Shown: positions 41,757-50,268 of the stretch, piece after piece
Layout of the letters: every line of letters begins with the position of its first letter
Position numbering within the stretch: position 1 is the first letter of the stretch
NCBI RefSeq assembly: GCF_001424345.1
Contig: NZ_LMPF01000023.1
Coordinates: 298,179 to 362,178, forward strand
DNA length: 64,000 nt
Reading direction: 5' to 3'
Source: Burkholderia sp. Leaf177
GTDB taxonomy: Bacteria; Pseudomonadota; Gammaproteobacteria; Burkholderiales; Burkholderiaceae
Program-made: the position numbers and the translations under genes
The notes under the pieces: model-generated
Databases searched by the model: none
Told to the model about the DNA's origin: nothing
What the model saw: the letters and a program-made list of their open reading frames with translations, nothing else

Positions 41757-42641
41757 ATGGCCGGCGTTACAGTCAGTGAAACCCTTCCTCATCAACTCGT
41801 GCTGACGGTCGCTTGTCCAAGCGCCGCAGGACAGGTCGCCGCCGTGGTCGGCTTTCTCGACCGCCATCATTATTATGTCGATGAACTGACCGTTTTCGAC
41901 GACGACCTCAGCCAGCGCTTTTTCGTGCGCTGCGTTTTCCATGGCGTGGATCGCGATGAAACCCTGCCGCTCGCGGCATTGCAGCAGGAATTCGCGCCGA
42001 TCGCCGAGCGTTTTTCAATGACATGGGCCATTCATAATGTCGACGCGCGGCCGAAGGTTTTGATCATGGTGTCGAAGCTCGAGCATTGCCTCGCCGACCT
42101 GCTGTTCCGCTGGCGCATGGGTGAACTAAAGATGGATATTGTCGGGATTGGATCGAATCATCGTGACCTTGAACCGCTTGCCGTTCAGCATGGTCTGCCG
42201 TTTCATCACCTTCCTGTTACCGCCGAAACCAAACCGCAACAGGAAGCGCGTCTGCTCGATTTGTTCGAGACGTCCGGCGCGGAGTTGATGATCCTTGCGC
42301 GCTATATGCAGATTTTATCGGGCGAGACGAGCCGCAAGCTCGCCGCGCGCGCGATCAACATCCATCATTCGTTTCTGCCTGGATTCAAGGGTGCGAAGCC
42401 TTATCATCAGGCGCATACGCGCGGTGTGAAGCTGATCGGCGCAACGGCGCATTTCGTGACCGATGACCTCGATGAAGGTCCGATCATCGAACAGGTGGTC
42501 GAGCGCGTGGATCATTCATACAAGCCCGAACGCTTGCTGGCGACCGGACGCGATGTGGAATGCATCACGCTTGCGCGCGCGGTTAAAGCGTTCATCGAAA
42601 GGCGAGTGTTTATCAACGGCGATAGAACGGTAGTGCTGTAG
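41757..42641 (+). CDS. purU: Formyltetrahydrofolate deformylase
   Basis: The 294-residue protein has an N-terminal ACT domain (LVLTVACPSAAGQVAAVVGF) and a C-terminal formyltransferase-like domain with INIHHSFLPGFKGAKPYHQ and the catalytic Asp in TDDLDEGPII. It hydrolyses 10-formyl-THF to formate and THF, draining C1 units released when methyl groups are oxidised. GGAG precedes the ATG at 41757; the longer frame upstream overlaps the LysR gene end and is not used. In pseudomonads purU lies in the sarcosine oxidase cluster. Confidence 0.92.
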   Translation: MAGVTVSETLPHQLVLTVACPSAAGQVAAVVGFLDRHHYYVDELTVFDDDLSQRFFVRCVFHGVDRDETLPLAALQQEFAPIAERFSMTWAIHNVDARPKVLIMVSKLEHCLADLLFRWRMGELKMDIVGIGSNHRDLEPLAVQHGLPFHHLPVTAETKPQQEARLLDLFETSGAELMILARYMQILSGETSRKLAARAINIHHSFLPGFKGAKPYHQAHTRGVKLIGATAHFVTDDLDEGPIIEQVVERVDHSYKPERLLATGRDVECITLARAVKAFIERRVFINGDRTVVL

Positions 42642-42662
42642 CAACTTCGAACTGCCAAAAAG

Positions 42663-42691
42663 AAACGCCGCTTGATACAAGCGGCGTTTTC
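42663..42691. terminator. Bidirectional terminator between purU and the betaine-binding protein
   Basis: AAACGCCGCTT pairs with AAGCGGCGTTT around a 5-nt loop, followed by T-rich sequence on both strands. Confidence 0.85.
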
Positions 42692-42725
42692 ATTGAAGCG
42701 TTGAAACGTCCAGCATTGGAACGAT

Positions 42726-43586
42726 TTAGTTCGTCCAGCTCGTCACACGATCTGCATGCGCATTCACCCATGCATCGGCAGCGGCGGCCGGCTTTGCGCC
42801 GTTCGTCGTTGCGAGCATGACGCTGTCAATCTCACCCGGTTTCCACTGGAACTTCTTCAGGAACGCGACAACCGTCGGCGCTTTCGTTTCCAGTCCAGGA
42901 TTGACCACGCTGTCCACGTGCTCGGCTTCACCGAATACCTTCTTCGGATCGTCCAGGAACTTGAGCTTGTACTTCGCGAACATCCAGTGCGGCTTCCAGC
43001 CCGTCACGATGATCGGCTTCTTCGCATTCTCGGCGCGCGCCAGTTCCGCCGTCATCGCGCTGCCCGAACTCGGCATGAGCGTGTAGTCGAGGTTATAGGC
43101 CTTGATTGCCTCGCTCGTCTTCGACATCACGCCAGCGCCTGCGTCGATACCCACAATCCGTCCGCCGAAATCAGCCTTCTTCGCTTCGAGATCCGTGAGG
43201 CTCGTGACAGGCGCATCTTCCGGCACGATCAAGCCGATCTTGGCGTCAGGAAAGTTTGCGCCGAGGTCGACGACCTTGGACTTGAAGTTGTCCCAGTACG
43301 CGCCGTGCGTGACCGGCAACCACGCTGACAAGGTTGCGTCGAGGTCGCCGCGCGCCACGCCCTGCCACATCACGCCCGCTGCCACGGGCACGAGTTGCAC
43401 GGGATAACCGAGCTTCTTCTCGATGATCTGAGCCGCGACATTCGACGTCGCCACGCTGTCATCCCAGCCTTCCACGTAACCGATCTTGATGGTCGGTTTC
43501 GCATCGGCGGCGATAGCGGACACGCTGGCCGCAGCCAACGCTGCGCTCATCGCGCTCACAACAAACAGTTTCTTGATCAGTTTCAT
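42726..43586 (-). CDS. Glycine betaine ABC substrate-binding protein (OpuAC family)
   Basis: The 286-residue protein has a signal peptide ending VSAIAAD and an OpuAC/ProX-like fold. Trp/aromatic cage residues are likely in GYVEGWDDS, LSAWLPVTH and VTGWKPHWMF. It is located beside the betaine demethylase genes, so glycine betaine is the probable ligand. GGGGAG lies before the ATG at 43586. As with caiX and choX there is no permease or ATPase in the window. Confidence 0.85.
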   Translation of the reverse strand: MKLIKKLFVVSAMSAALAAASVSAIAADAKPTIKIGYVEGWDDSVATSNVAAQIIEKKLGYPVQLVPVAAGVMWQGVARGDLDATLSAWLPVTHGAYWDNFKSKVVDLGANFPDAKIGLIVPEDAPVTSLTDLEAKKADFGGRIVGIDAGAGVMSKTSEAIKAYNLDYTLMPSSGSAMTAELARAENAKKPIIVTGWKPHWMFAKYKLKFLDDPKKVFGEAEHVDSVVNPGLETKAPTVVAFLKKFQWKPGEIDSVMLATTNGAKPAAAADAWVNAHADRVTSWTN

Positions 43587-43662
43587 TGTCTTCTCCCCTT
43601 CGCGGTACAAACGATATTGAGGCTTTAGAATCACTTGCCAGAAATACGCCGACTGGTTTTTT

Positions 43663-43689
43663 TTCGACACCCAGTTGTCCGGATGCGAC
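43663..43689. promoter_or_regulatory. TTCGAC/TGCGAC direct repeat upstream of the betaine-binding protein
   Basis: TTCGAC at 43663 and TGCGAC at 43684 are 21 bp apart, about 75-100 bp before the start, in the same layout as at caiX and the porin. Confidence 0.5.
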
Positions 43690-43730
43690 CTCGTTTTATC
43701 CCGGTGCGTCGCCGGTCCTGATGAATACCC

Positions 43731-44960
43731 TTACTTGTCTACGATGAGATCGCTCAAAGGCTTGCTGCAACACAGAAGCACCATGCCCTGATCGATTTCC
43801 CGCTGACGAATGCCGCCGTTGTGCTTCATCTGCACTTCGCCGGAAAGTAGCTTGACCTTGCAGGTGCCGCACATGCCTTGCGTGCAAGAAGCGGGCAAGC
43901 GCACGCCGGATTTTTTGGCGGCATCCAGGACGTGTTGTCCGCTACCGCATTCAATTTCGCGATTGCTCTTGGCGAAGCTGACCTTGAACGTGGTTTCCGC
44001 AGGCACTGCCGCCGGTTCGGGTGTCGGCGCTGGTGCGGGTGCGGGTGCAAAGCCGACCGCGGTTTCACGCGCTTCGACAAACGTCTCGGCTGACTGCAAC
44101 GCATCGGCGACATGAGCCGTGGTGAGTTCGGCTGCAAGCTCGGCGATCGTCTCGAAGGAAAAGCTTTCCTCGTGATAATGCTTTGCGTTGAAACCGCCTT
44201 CCGCGAGCAGATCGCGCACGGCTTTCATGTACGGCGCGGGACCGCACGTGAAAATTTCACGCTCCATGTAATCCGGCGCGATGAGCTTGAGCAAGGGCAG
44301 CGTAAGGAAACCCGTCACGCCCTGCCAGTTCGTTCTTGCGCCGACGCGTTCGCAGACGAATGCGGTACGGAAGTTCGACTGGTTCGACGCAATCAGGTCG
44401 AGCTCGCGAGCGAAGATGATGTCATCGGGCGTGCGCGCGCTGTGCACGAACACAATGTCGCGGTCTTCGCCCAGTTCGTGATGCGCGCGGCTCATGGACA
44501 TCAATGGCGTGACGCCCGATCCCGCCGATAAAAACAGAAACTTGCGCGCCGGGTGCCTCGCGCAAGTGAACTCGCCAGCCGGTCCGAGCACGCGTACCTT
44601 GCCGCCGATCTGAAGATTATCGTGAAGCCAGTTCGATACCTTTCCGCCGGGTACGCGCTTCACCGTGATGGAAATGGTATGCGGGCGCGTAGGCGGTGAC
44701 GAGATGGTGTAGCAGCGATTGATCGACTCGCCGTCTATCTCCAGCTCGAGCGTAATGAACTGACCCGGCTCGAAAACGAACGTGCGCTCACTCGGCGCGC
44801 GGAAGAAAAAGCTTTTGACGTCATGCGTTTCCTGACGCACGTGACAACAAACGAGTGTGTCGTCGGTATCGCTGTCCCAGCGTGCTGGAAGCTTGCCCCA
44901 GAACTCGGGCTGGGTGACTCGGTTCGGGGCGGGCTCGAACGTCGCCTGATCGCGCATCAT
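43731..44960 (-). CDS. gbcB: Glycine betaine monooxygenase reductase subunit
   Basis: The 409-residue protein joins a ferredoxin-NADP reductase-like FAD/NAD domain (RCYTISSPP near residue 80 and LFLSAGSGVTPLMSM) to a C-terminal plant-type [2Fe-2S] ferredoxin (CTQGMCGTCKVKLLSG and LLCC). A Pro/Ala linker separates them. It transfers electrons from NAD(P)H to the Rieske oxygenase GbcA encoded 36 bp upstream. GGAG stands 6 bp before the first of two ATGs. Confidence 0.94.
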   Translation of the reverse strand: MMRDQATFEPAPNRVTQPEFWGKLPARWDSDTDDTLVCCHVRQETHDVKSFFFRAPSERTFVFEPGQFITLELEIDGESINRCYTISSPPTRPHTISITVKRVPGGKVSNWLHDNLQIGGKVRVLGPAGEFTCARHPARKFLFLSAGSGVTPLMSMSRAHHELGEDRDIVFVHSARTPDDIIFARELDLIASNQSNFRTAFVCERVGARTNWQGVTGFLTLPLLKLIAPDYMEREIFTCGPAPYMKAVRDLLAEGGFNAKHYHEESFSFETIAELAAELTTAHVADALQSAETFVEARETAVGFAPAPAPAPTPEPAAVPAETTFKVSFAKSNREIECGSGQHVLDAAKKSGVRLPASCTQGMCGTCKVKLLSGEVQMKHNGGIRQREIDQGMVLLCCSKPLSDLIVDK

Positions 44961-44996
44961 CTGTTTCTCCGCTTTTAGCCTTGGTACGCGTTGTAA

Positions 44997-46298
44997 TCAG
45001 CGCTTGAACGACACAACTTTTTCGCCGTGCGAAGAAGGTACGGCGACTTCATCCGGCGTATTCGCGTAGTCCTCCAGACGCCCGATGTACCACTCGCAGA
45101 ACTTCTCCACCAAGCCTTCGGTGTAGGGCGAATACGGACCCGGTTCATACGCGCTGCTCGTCACGCCCAGTTGCGAAAATTCAACCAGCGCACGATCCTG
45201 ATCGTTGGTCGCGCGCCAGACGGCCGTGAGGTTATCGACGTTGTAGTCAATGCCTTCGCGCGCGTCCTTGTTCACCAGCCACTTCGTGCGCACGAGCGTT
45301 TCTCCCGCCGACAGCGGAATCACCGAAAAGCTCACGATGTGATCGCTCATGAAGTGATGCCACGAGTTGGGTTGCGTCCAGAACGACAGGCCGCCGAGAT
45401 CGGCTTGCTCAAAACCGCCGAGCAGTTTTGTCGATGCAACCTTGGCGTCCATGGTTTGCGATTCACCGCTGCGATCGAGCGGCAGGCGTTGCGTGCGAAA
45501 GCCGGTGACGAGATCCGCAAGCCGGTCGATTTCCTTCGACGGCAGGTTCATCGCTTCCCATTGCGCGGTACGTTCTTCCACGGTCTTGTCGAACGCGGCC
45601 ATCGCTTCTTCGTTATCGGCGGAACGTTGATAACCGAAGCCGTATTCGTAGAGCGAGATGGTCAGTTCGGGATGATTCGCCACGCAGTGATAGCACTCGC
45701 GGTTGTTCTCCATGGTGAGCTTCCAGTTGCCCTTTTCGATGATGTCGATCGAAGCGGCAACCTTGCAATCAGCGAGACCATGCGGCAACAAATACGGTTC
45801 CATGGATGCACGCAGCACCGCGAAATCTGCAGGCGGCGTTTCGGCGAGACAAACGAAGATCAGCCCGGCGAGGTTCTCGAGATGAACCTTCTTCAGGCTG
45901 TGCTTGCATTTGTCGAACTGCTCGCCCATGTGTTCGGCGAACATCAGGTCGCCGTTCAGGTTGTACGTCCAGCTGTGATACGGACACACGATATTGCCAA
46001 GCGAGCCCTTTTCCGAGCTGCACAGACGCGCGCCGCGATGGCGGCAAACGTTATGGAACGCGCGGATCTGCATGTCGTCGTCGCGCACGATCAGAATTGA
46101 ATCGTTGCCGAGTTCAACGGTCAGATAGTCGCCAGCTTCCGGCACGTCCGGCTCCACCGCCACCTGAATCCAGTGCTTGCGGAAGATCACCTCCATGTCC
46201 AGCGCGTGAATTTCCTCGCTCGCGTAGAAAGGCGCTTCGAGCGTGTGGCCCTTCTTGCGGCGTTCGATCATTGCGCGAACGTCAGCCGAAACTTTCAT
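44997..46298 (-). CDS. gbcA: Glycine betaine monooxygenase, Rieske oxygenase subunit
   Basis: The 433-residue protein has a Rieske [2Fe-2S] site (Cys85, His87, Cys105, His108 in CRHRGARLC and CPYHSW) and a mononuclear iron site around ENNRECYHCVANHPEL. It removes one methyl of glycine betaine as formaldehyde, giving dimethylglycine. It lies 63 bp downstream of etfB and upstream of gbcB. In P. aeruginosa this step is induced by GbdR. Confidence 0.95.
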   Translation of the reverse strand: MKVSADVRAMIERRKKGHTLEAPFYASEEIHALDMEVIFRKHWIQVAVEPDVPEAGDYLTVELGNDSILIVRDDDMQIRAFHNVCRHRGARLCSSEKGSLGNIVCPYHSWTYNLNGDLMFAEHMGEQFDKCKHSLKKVHLENLAGLIFVCLAETPPADFAVLRASMEPYLLPHGLADCKVAASIDIIEKGNWKLTMENNRECYHCVANHPELTISLYEYGFGYQRSADNEEAMAAFDKTVEERTAQWEAMNLPSKEIDRLADLVTGFRTQRLPLDRSGESQTMDAKVASTKLLGGFEQADLGGLSFWTQPNSWHHFMSDHIVSFSVIPLSAGETLVRTKWLVNKDAREGIDYNVDNLTAVWRATNDQDRALVEFSQLGVTSSAYEPGPYSPYTEGLVEKFCEWYIGRLEDYANTPDEVAVPSSHGEKVVSFKR

Positions 46299-46361
46299 CG
46301 TGTACTCCGTGTTTTGGTGCCCCGGGCGACCTTGAACGCGCGGGAAATTTCATATCGCGAA

Positions 46362-47159
46362 TCAGTAATCCACGAGTTGATGCTCGCGCAAATACGCCAG
46401 GATCACTTGTGCTTTTTCGACGGAAGTCCCTTCAATTACGACGCTTCCGCCACGGCTTTCGGTAGTTGTTGCAGAGAGCATGCGCGCGTGGCCCGAACGC
46501 TTCTCGGCCGCGGCCAGGCGCACGGGTTTTGCGGTCGCGGGTTTGACGGTCCATGCCGCGTGATCGGTCGCGCTCGCCGCACTGACCAGCACTTTTTCGA
46601 TGGCGCCTTCGCGCAGCTTTGCATACGCGTAGCGCGGCGTGACGTTTGCCATCGGATGCACGGCGACAAGCGCCGGAAGCCTTGCCTGAACCCGGCGACG
46701 CAACCCTTTTGGCAGGAATTGCCGGACCGTCACGTGATCCGTTTCAATATCGATGTCCACCGCCGATGCAATCAACGGCAAGTCCAATGCATCGGCAAGC
46801 TGGTACGGCAGCATGCCGCTGTCTTGCGTGCCCTCCGCTCGCGTGCCGGTAAGGACGAGGTCATAGCCTTTCAAGCGAACGCTCAGCGCGGGCGTGATTT
46901 CATCGCCGTCGGCCACCGAAAGCACTTCGACTTTCGTCGCGCCCAACGCGAGATATTCGCGCAACGCGGGGTTCGTCGGATCGCCCGCGTGGATCACGTC
47001 GAGCGTCGCCTGATGTTTGACGGCAAGCGCCGATGCGAGCGTGAGTGCAGCGGCGTCGTTGCGGCTATAGCGCTGCGTTCCGCTGACCGGATGACGGCCG
47101 ACCGATACCAGCACCGCAATCCTGCCCGCGCGTTTCGTGGTCGATGCGTTGACGTTCAT
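46362..47159 (-). CDS. etfB: Electron transfer flavoprotein beta-like subunit of dimethylglycine demethylase
   Basis: The 265-residue protein has the ETF-beta fold (ITPALSVRLKGYDLVLTGTRA and DLPLIASAVDIDIE) but is divergent from the housekeeping ETF. It is translated with an ATGA overlap from the ETF-alpha-like gene. The pair corresponds to PA5400-PA5401 next to dgcAB in Pseudomonas and accepts electrons from DgcAB (known context). The start at 47159 is chosen for the overlap; a longer frame exists but is shadow. Confidence 0.88.
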   Translation of the reverse strand: MNVNASTTKRAGRIAVLVSVGRHPVSGTQRYSRNDAAALTLASALAVKHQATLDVIHAGDPTNPALREYLALGATKVEVLSVADGDEITPALSVRLKGYDLVLTGTRAEGTQDSGMLPYQLADALDLPLIASAVDIDIETDHVTVRQFLPKGLRRRVQARLPALVAVHPMANVTPRYAYAKLREGAIEKVLVSAASATDHAAWTVKPATAKPVRLAAAEKRSGHARMLSATTTESRGGSVVIEGTSVEKAQVILAYLREHQLVDY

Positions 47160-48343
47160 GCAAGCGCTCCTTCCAGCTTTGCGGCATTTGGCACACCGCC
47201 ACCGTGCGCGGACATTGCGCCCGGATTTGCGCGAGCGCTGCGCGCTGCAGCGGCAGCATCGGTCAGCGCTGCGATGGTTTCGGCCGCATCGCCGATGATC
47301 GTCAGATTGGCCCGTTTCGAAATCGGCGCACTTGCGTCCAGGTTCACCGCGATCACGTGGCGGCAATCCTTGATGCCCTGCAAATGCTGCACCGCGCCCG
47401 AGATACCAAACGCGATATAGATGCTGGCATCGACGGTCTTGCCTGTCGCACCGATCTGCTTGTCGCGCGGGAACTTGCCATCATCGACCGCGACCCGGCT
47501 TGCACCGATCGCGGCGCCAACCGTGCTGGCAAGACGCTCGAATGCAGGGACGTCGGTGACGCCGTTGCCTGCCGACACGATGAAATCCGCTTCCTCGAGT
47601 GCGACCTGCGCGGCATCGATTTCTTCAATGCCGAGGTCTTTGTACACGCTTGCGCTTTGCGTGCTTGCGCTCGCGAACTGCGCGGCATCGACATGCTCGC
47701 CAGCGCCTACAAAAGGCAAACGGACATCGACTGCATTCGGTGACAGCAAGATCACATCGGGCAATGTGCGAACCGCGTAAGCCTTGCGCGCCTGCGCGTA
47801 GACCGAAACATGCGCGGCATCGATCTCGACTACTTGCGTTGCGACCGATGCCTTGGCTTGCGCCGCGTATCGACGTCCGAGGTCGCCGTCGCCGGTGGCG
47901 TTATCGGGCAGAAAAATATGCGCCGGCGAGTACGCCGCGACACATGCAGCAAGCGTGTCGAGCGCAGCGTCGGGCGTGAACGCGCGGCGATCGAATGTGG
48001 GCAGTGCGATCACTTTGTCTGCGCCGAGCACGGCTGCGTCGTCTTTCAATTCGCCGAACACGAGCAATACGACTTGCGTCGCCGCATCCGAAAGCAATGC
48101 TGCAGCGGCGAGCGTCTGACGTGCGTGGTCATCGAGCGAACCGCGATCGCTGTGGGCCGCCACAAGCATGGACCGAAGCGCGGCAGATGTCGTGCGACGC
48201 GGCTTTGCCTGTTCACGATGCCCGCTCAGCGCCGCGAGATTGAGTCCACCCGCCGTTCCGATAACACCCAGCGTTATGCGTTTCAGTCCCTCGGCCGTAA
48301 CCGAAAACGGCCGGCGCGGATCGATTCGTTTGATTGTGTGCAT
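47156..48343 (-). CDS. etfA: Electron transfer flavoprotein alpha-like subunit
   Basis: The 395-residue protein has the C-terminal FAD-binding domain of ETF-alpha (GATGKTVDASIYIAFGISGA). An N-terminal extension of ~60 residues and a Ser/Ala-rich tail are not in the standard subunit. It follows dgcB by 3 bp and overlaps etfB by 4 bp, so it belongs to the dedicated electron chain of dimethylglycine demethylation. Confidence 0.9.
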   Translation of the reverse strand: MHTIKRIDPRRPFSVTAEGLKRITLGVIGTAGGLNLAALSGHREQAKPRRTTSAALRSMLVAAHSDRGSLDDHARQTLAAAALLSDAATQVVLLVFGELKDDAAVLGADKVIALPTFDRRAFTPDAALDTLAACVAAYSPAHIFLPDNATGDGDLGRRYAAQAKASVATQVVEIDAAHVSVYAQARKAYAVRTLPDVILLSPNAVDVRLPFVGAGEHVDAAQFASASTQSASVYKDLGIEEIDAAQVALEEADFIVSAGNGVTDVPAFERLASTVGAAIGASRVAVDDGKFPRDKQIGATGKTVDASIYIAFGISGAVQHLQGIKDCRHVIAVNLDASAPISKRANLTIIGDAAETIAALTDAAAAARSARANPGAMSAHGGGVPNAAKLEGALA

Positions 48344-48346
48344 TGC

Positions 48347-50266
48347 TTACTCCAGCGCCGCTGCAACGAGTTCGGCAACGTCGAGCACCTCGGGACGCGC
48401 ACCCACGACACCTTCGAGCATCGCCGTGCAATTCGGACATCCGACCGCTACGATCTCCGCGTTGACTGCGCGAGCGTCGTTAATGCGGATGTCGGGAATG
48501 CGCTGCTTGCCGGGAATGTCCGTGAGAGGCGCGCCGCCACCGCCGCCGCAGCATCGTCCGCGCATGCCATTGCGTTCCATCTCGACCACCTTGATGCCGA
48601 TGGTCCGCAGCAACGTGCGCGGTGCTTCGGTCTCGCCGTTGTATCGGCCGAGATAGCACGGGTCGTGGTACGTGACGGTCTTGCCTGCCGCGAGCGCGCT
48701 TTCTGCCGATGGTTTCAGCTTGCCGCTTGCCACAAGCTCCGCAATCAGCGCCGTATGATGCTGCACTTCATACAAGCCACCGAGCGCACGATATTCATTG
48801 CGCAAACTATGCATGACATGCGGGTCGGCGGTGACGATCTTCCTGAACGAATACTGCGAGAGCGTTGCGATCAATTGCGCGGCGAGCTGCTGGAACGTGG
48901 CTTCGTCGCCGAGACGACGGGCGGTGTCGCCCGTGTCCGTTTCCACGCCGCCAAGTACCGCGTAATCCACGCCGGCCTTGTTCAGCACTTTGACCAGCGC
49001 ACGCAACGAGCGTTGGTAGCGCATATCGAACGCGCCTTCGCCTGCGATCAGCAACACGTCGACCGGACGCCCGGGTTGCGCAACCTGAACTTGCAGATCG
49101 ACGGCCCAGTCGTAACGCGCGCCGATATCAAAGCCATTCGCGCTGCCCGTCTCGCGCAGATTGGCAAGCGTTTCCGGACCCTTGCCCGGCACGATGCCTT
49201 CGACCAGCGTCTGGTTGCGCCGCATATCGACGATTGCATCCACGTGCTCGATCAACATCGGGCACTCCTGGACGCAGGCGAGGCAGGTGGTACACGACCA
49301 GATGGTGTCCGCCTCGATCATCGTGGAGATCAACGGTTTCGAAGGCGCGCCAGAATGTTCGCCGAGGGGAATGCCGGGCGTCGGGCTGCCTGCATACGCG
49401 GCGTCGGTTCCGCCGACCATGCCGGTCACCAGATCCTGAATCAGCTTCTTGGGGTTCAACGGCTGACCTGCCGCGAATGCCGGACATGCCGCTTCGCACT
49501 TGCCGCATTGCACGCAGGCATCGAAACTGAGCAACTGGTTCCATCGAAACTCGACCGGCTTGGCGACGCCGTATTCCTTCGCATCGAGAACGGGCATCTT
49601 GAGCGCGGTCGGCGGCACCACATCATGTTCATGACTGCGGCCGGTAAAGCGTTCCTGGCGCGGATGAAACGCCAGATGCAGCAAGCCTGCAAGCGCATGC
49701 TTCATGGGACCGCCGCGCGCAGCACCGAAGGTCATCGTGAACGCACCCGCTGCAATCAGCAATGCAACGATGATCGCCAATGCGCCGGACATCGCGGCGG
49801 CCGGCAGCACGATAAACAGCACGAGTCCCAGCGCAAACGATCCGAGCAACAACGGCAAGCTGTCCCACGGACCACGCGACAGACGCGCCGGCACCGCTTT
49901 CGCACCATGCCGGCGACGCCACACGAACACCGCGCCCACCAGCATGATCAACGCCGCGAGGAAAATCAGCTTGTCGATCCACGCCGAATAAATCGCGAGA
50001 CCGTAGTTGATGAACACGAGCCCCATTGCGGCAATGGCGCCACCAGCCGTTGCCACATGGGTCTTGGCAATGTACGGATCACGCGCGACCACATGATGCA
50101 GATCGACAAAATAACGCTTCGGAATAGACAGCAAATTGCCCCATCCGTATGCGCCCGCGGCTGTCGCGCGGCCTTCGCGCCAGTACGCCGCGCGCTTGAA
50201 CAATGCGAATGCCAGACCCGCCACCGACAACCACAACAACGCGGTAATGACAAACACCGGGCTCAT
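48347..50266 (-). CDS. dgcB: Dimethylglycine demethylase Fe-S membrane subunit
   Basis: The 639-residue protein starts with several transmembrane helices (first ~180 residues). It then has two ferredoxin-type [4Fe-4S] motifs (Cys 251/254/257/261 and 325/328/331/335) and a C-terminal CCG domain (PCYLGRYNGE and RCCGGGGGAPL). This is the heterodisulfide-reductase/GlpC-like layout of DgcB. With DgcA it demethylates dimethylglycine to sarcosine. It starts 2 bp after dgcA; the ATG at 50266 is used, not an upstream start inside dgcA. Confidence 0.93.
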   Translation of the reverse strand: MSPVFVITALLWLSVAGLAFALFKRAAYWREGRATAAGAYGWGNLLSIPKRYFVDLHHVVARDPYIAKTHVATAGGAIAAMGLVFINYGLAIYSAWIDKLIFLAALIMLVGAVFVWRRRHGAKAVPARLSRGPWDSLPLLLGSFALGLVLFIVLPAAAMSGALAIIVALLIAAGAFTMTFGAARGGPMKHALAGLLHLAFHPRQERFTGRSHEHDVVPPTALKMPVLDAKEYGVAKPVEFRWNQLLSFDACVQCGKCEAACPAFAAGQPLNPKKLIQDLVTGMVGGTDAAYAGSPTPGIPLGEHSGAPSKPLISTMIEADTIWSCTTCLACVQECPMLIEHVDAIVDMRRNQTLVEGIVPGKGPETLANLRETGSANGFDIGARYDWAVDLQVQVAQPGRPVDVLLIAGEGAFDMRYQRSLRALVKVLNKAGVDYAVLGGVETDTGDTARRLGDEATFQQLAAQLIATLSQYSFRKIVTADPHVMHSLRNEYRALGGLYEVQHHTALIAELVASGKLKPSAESALAAGKTVTYHDPCYLGRYNGETEAPRTLLRTIGIKVVEMERNGMRGRCCGGGGGAPLTDIPGKQRIPDIRINDARAVNAEIVAVGCPNCTAMLEGVVGARPEVLDVAELVAAALE

Positions 50267-50268
50267 TA

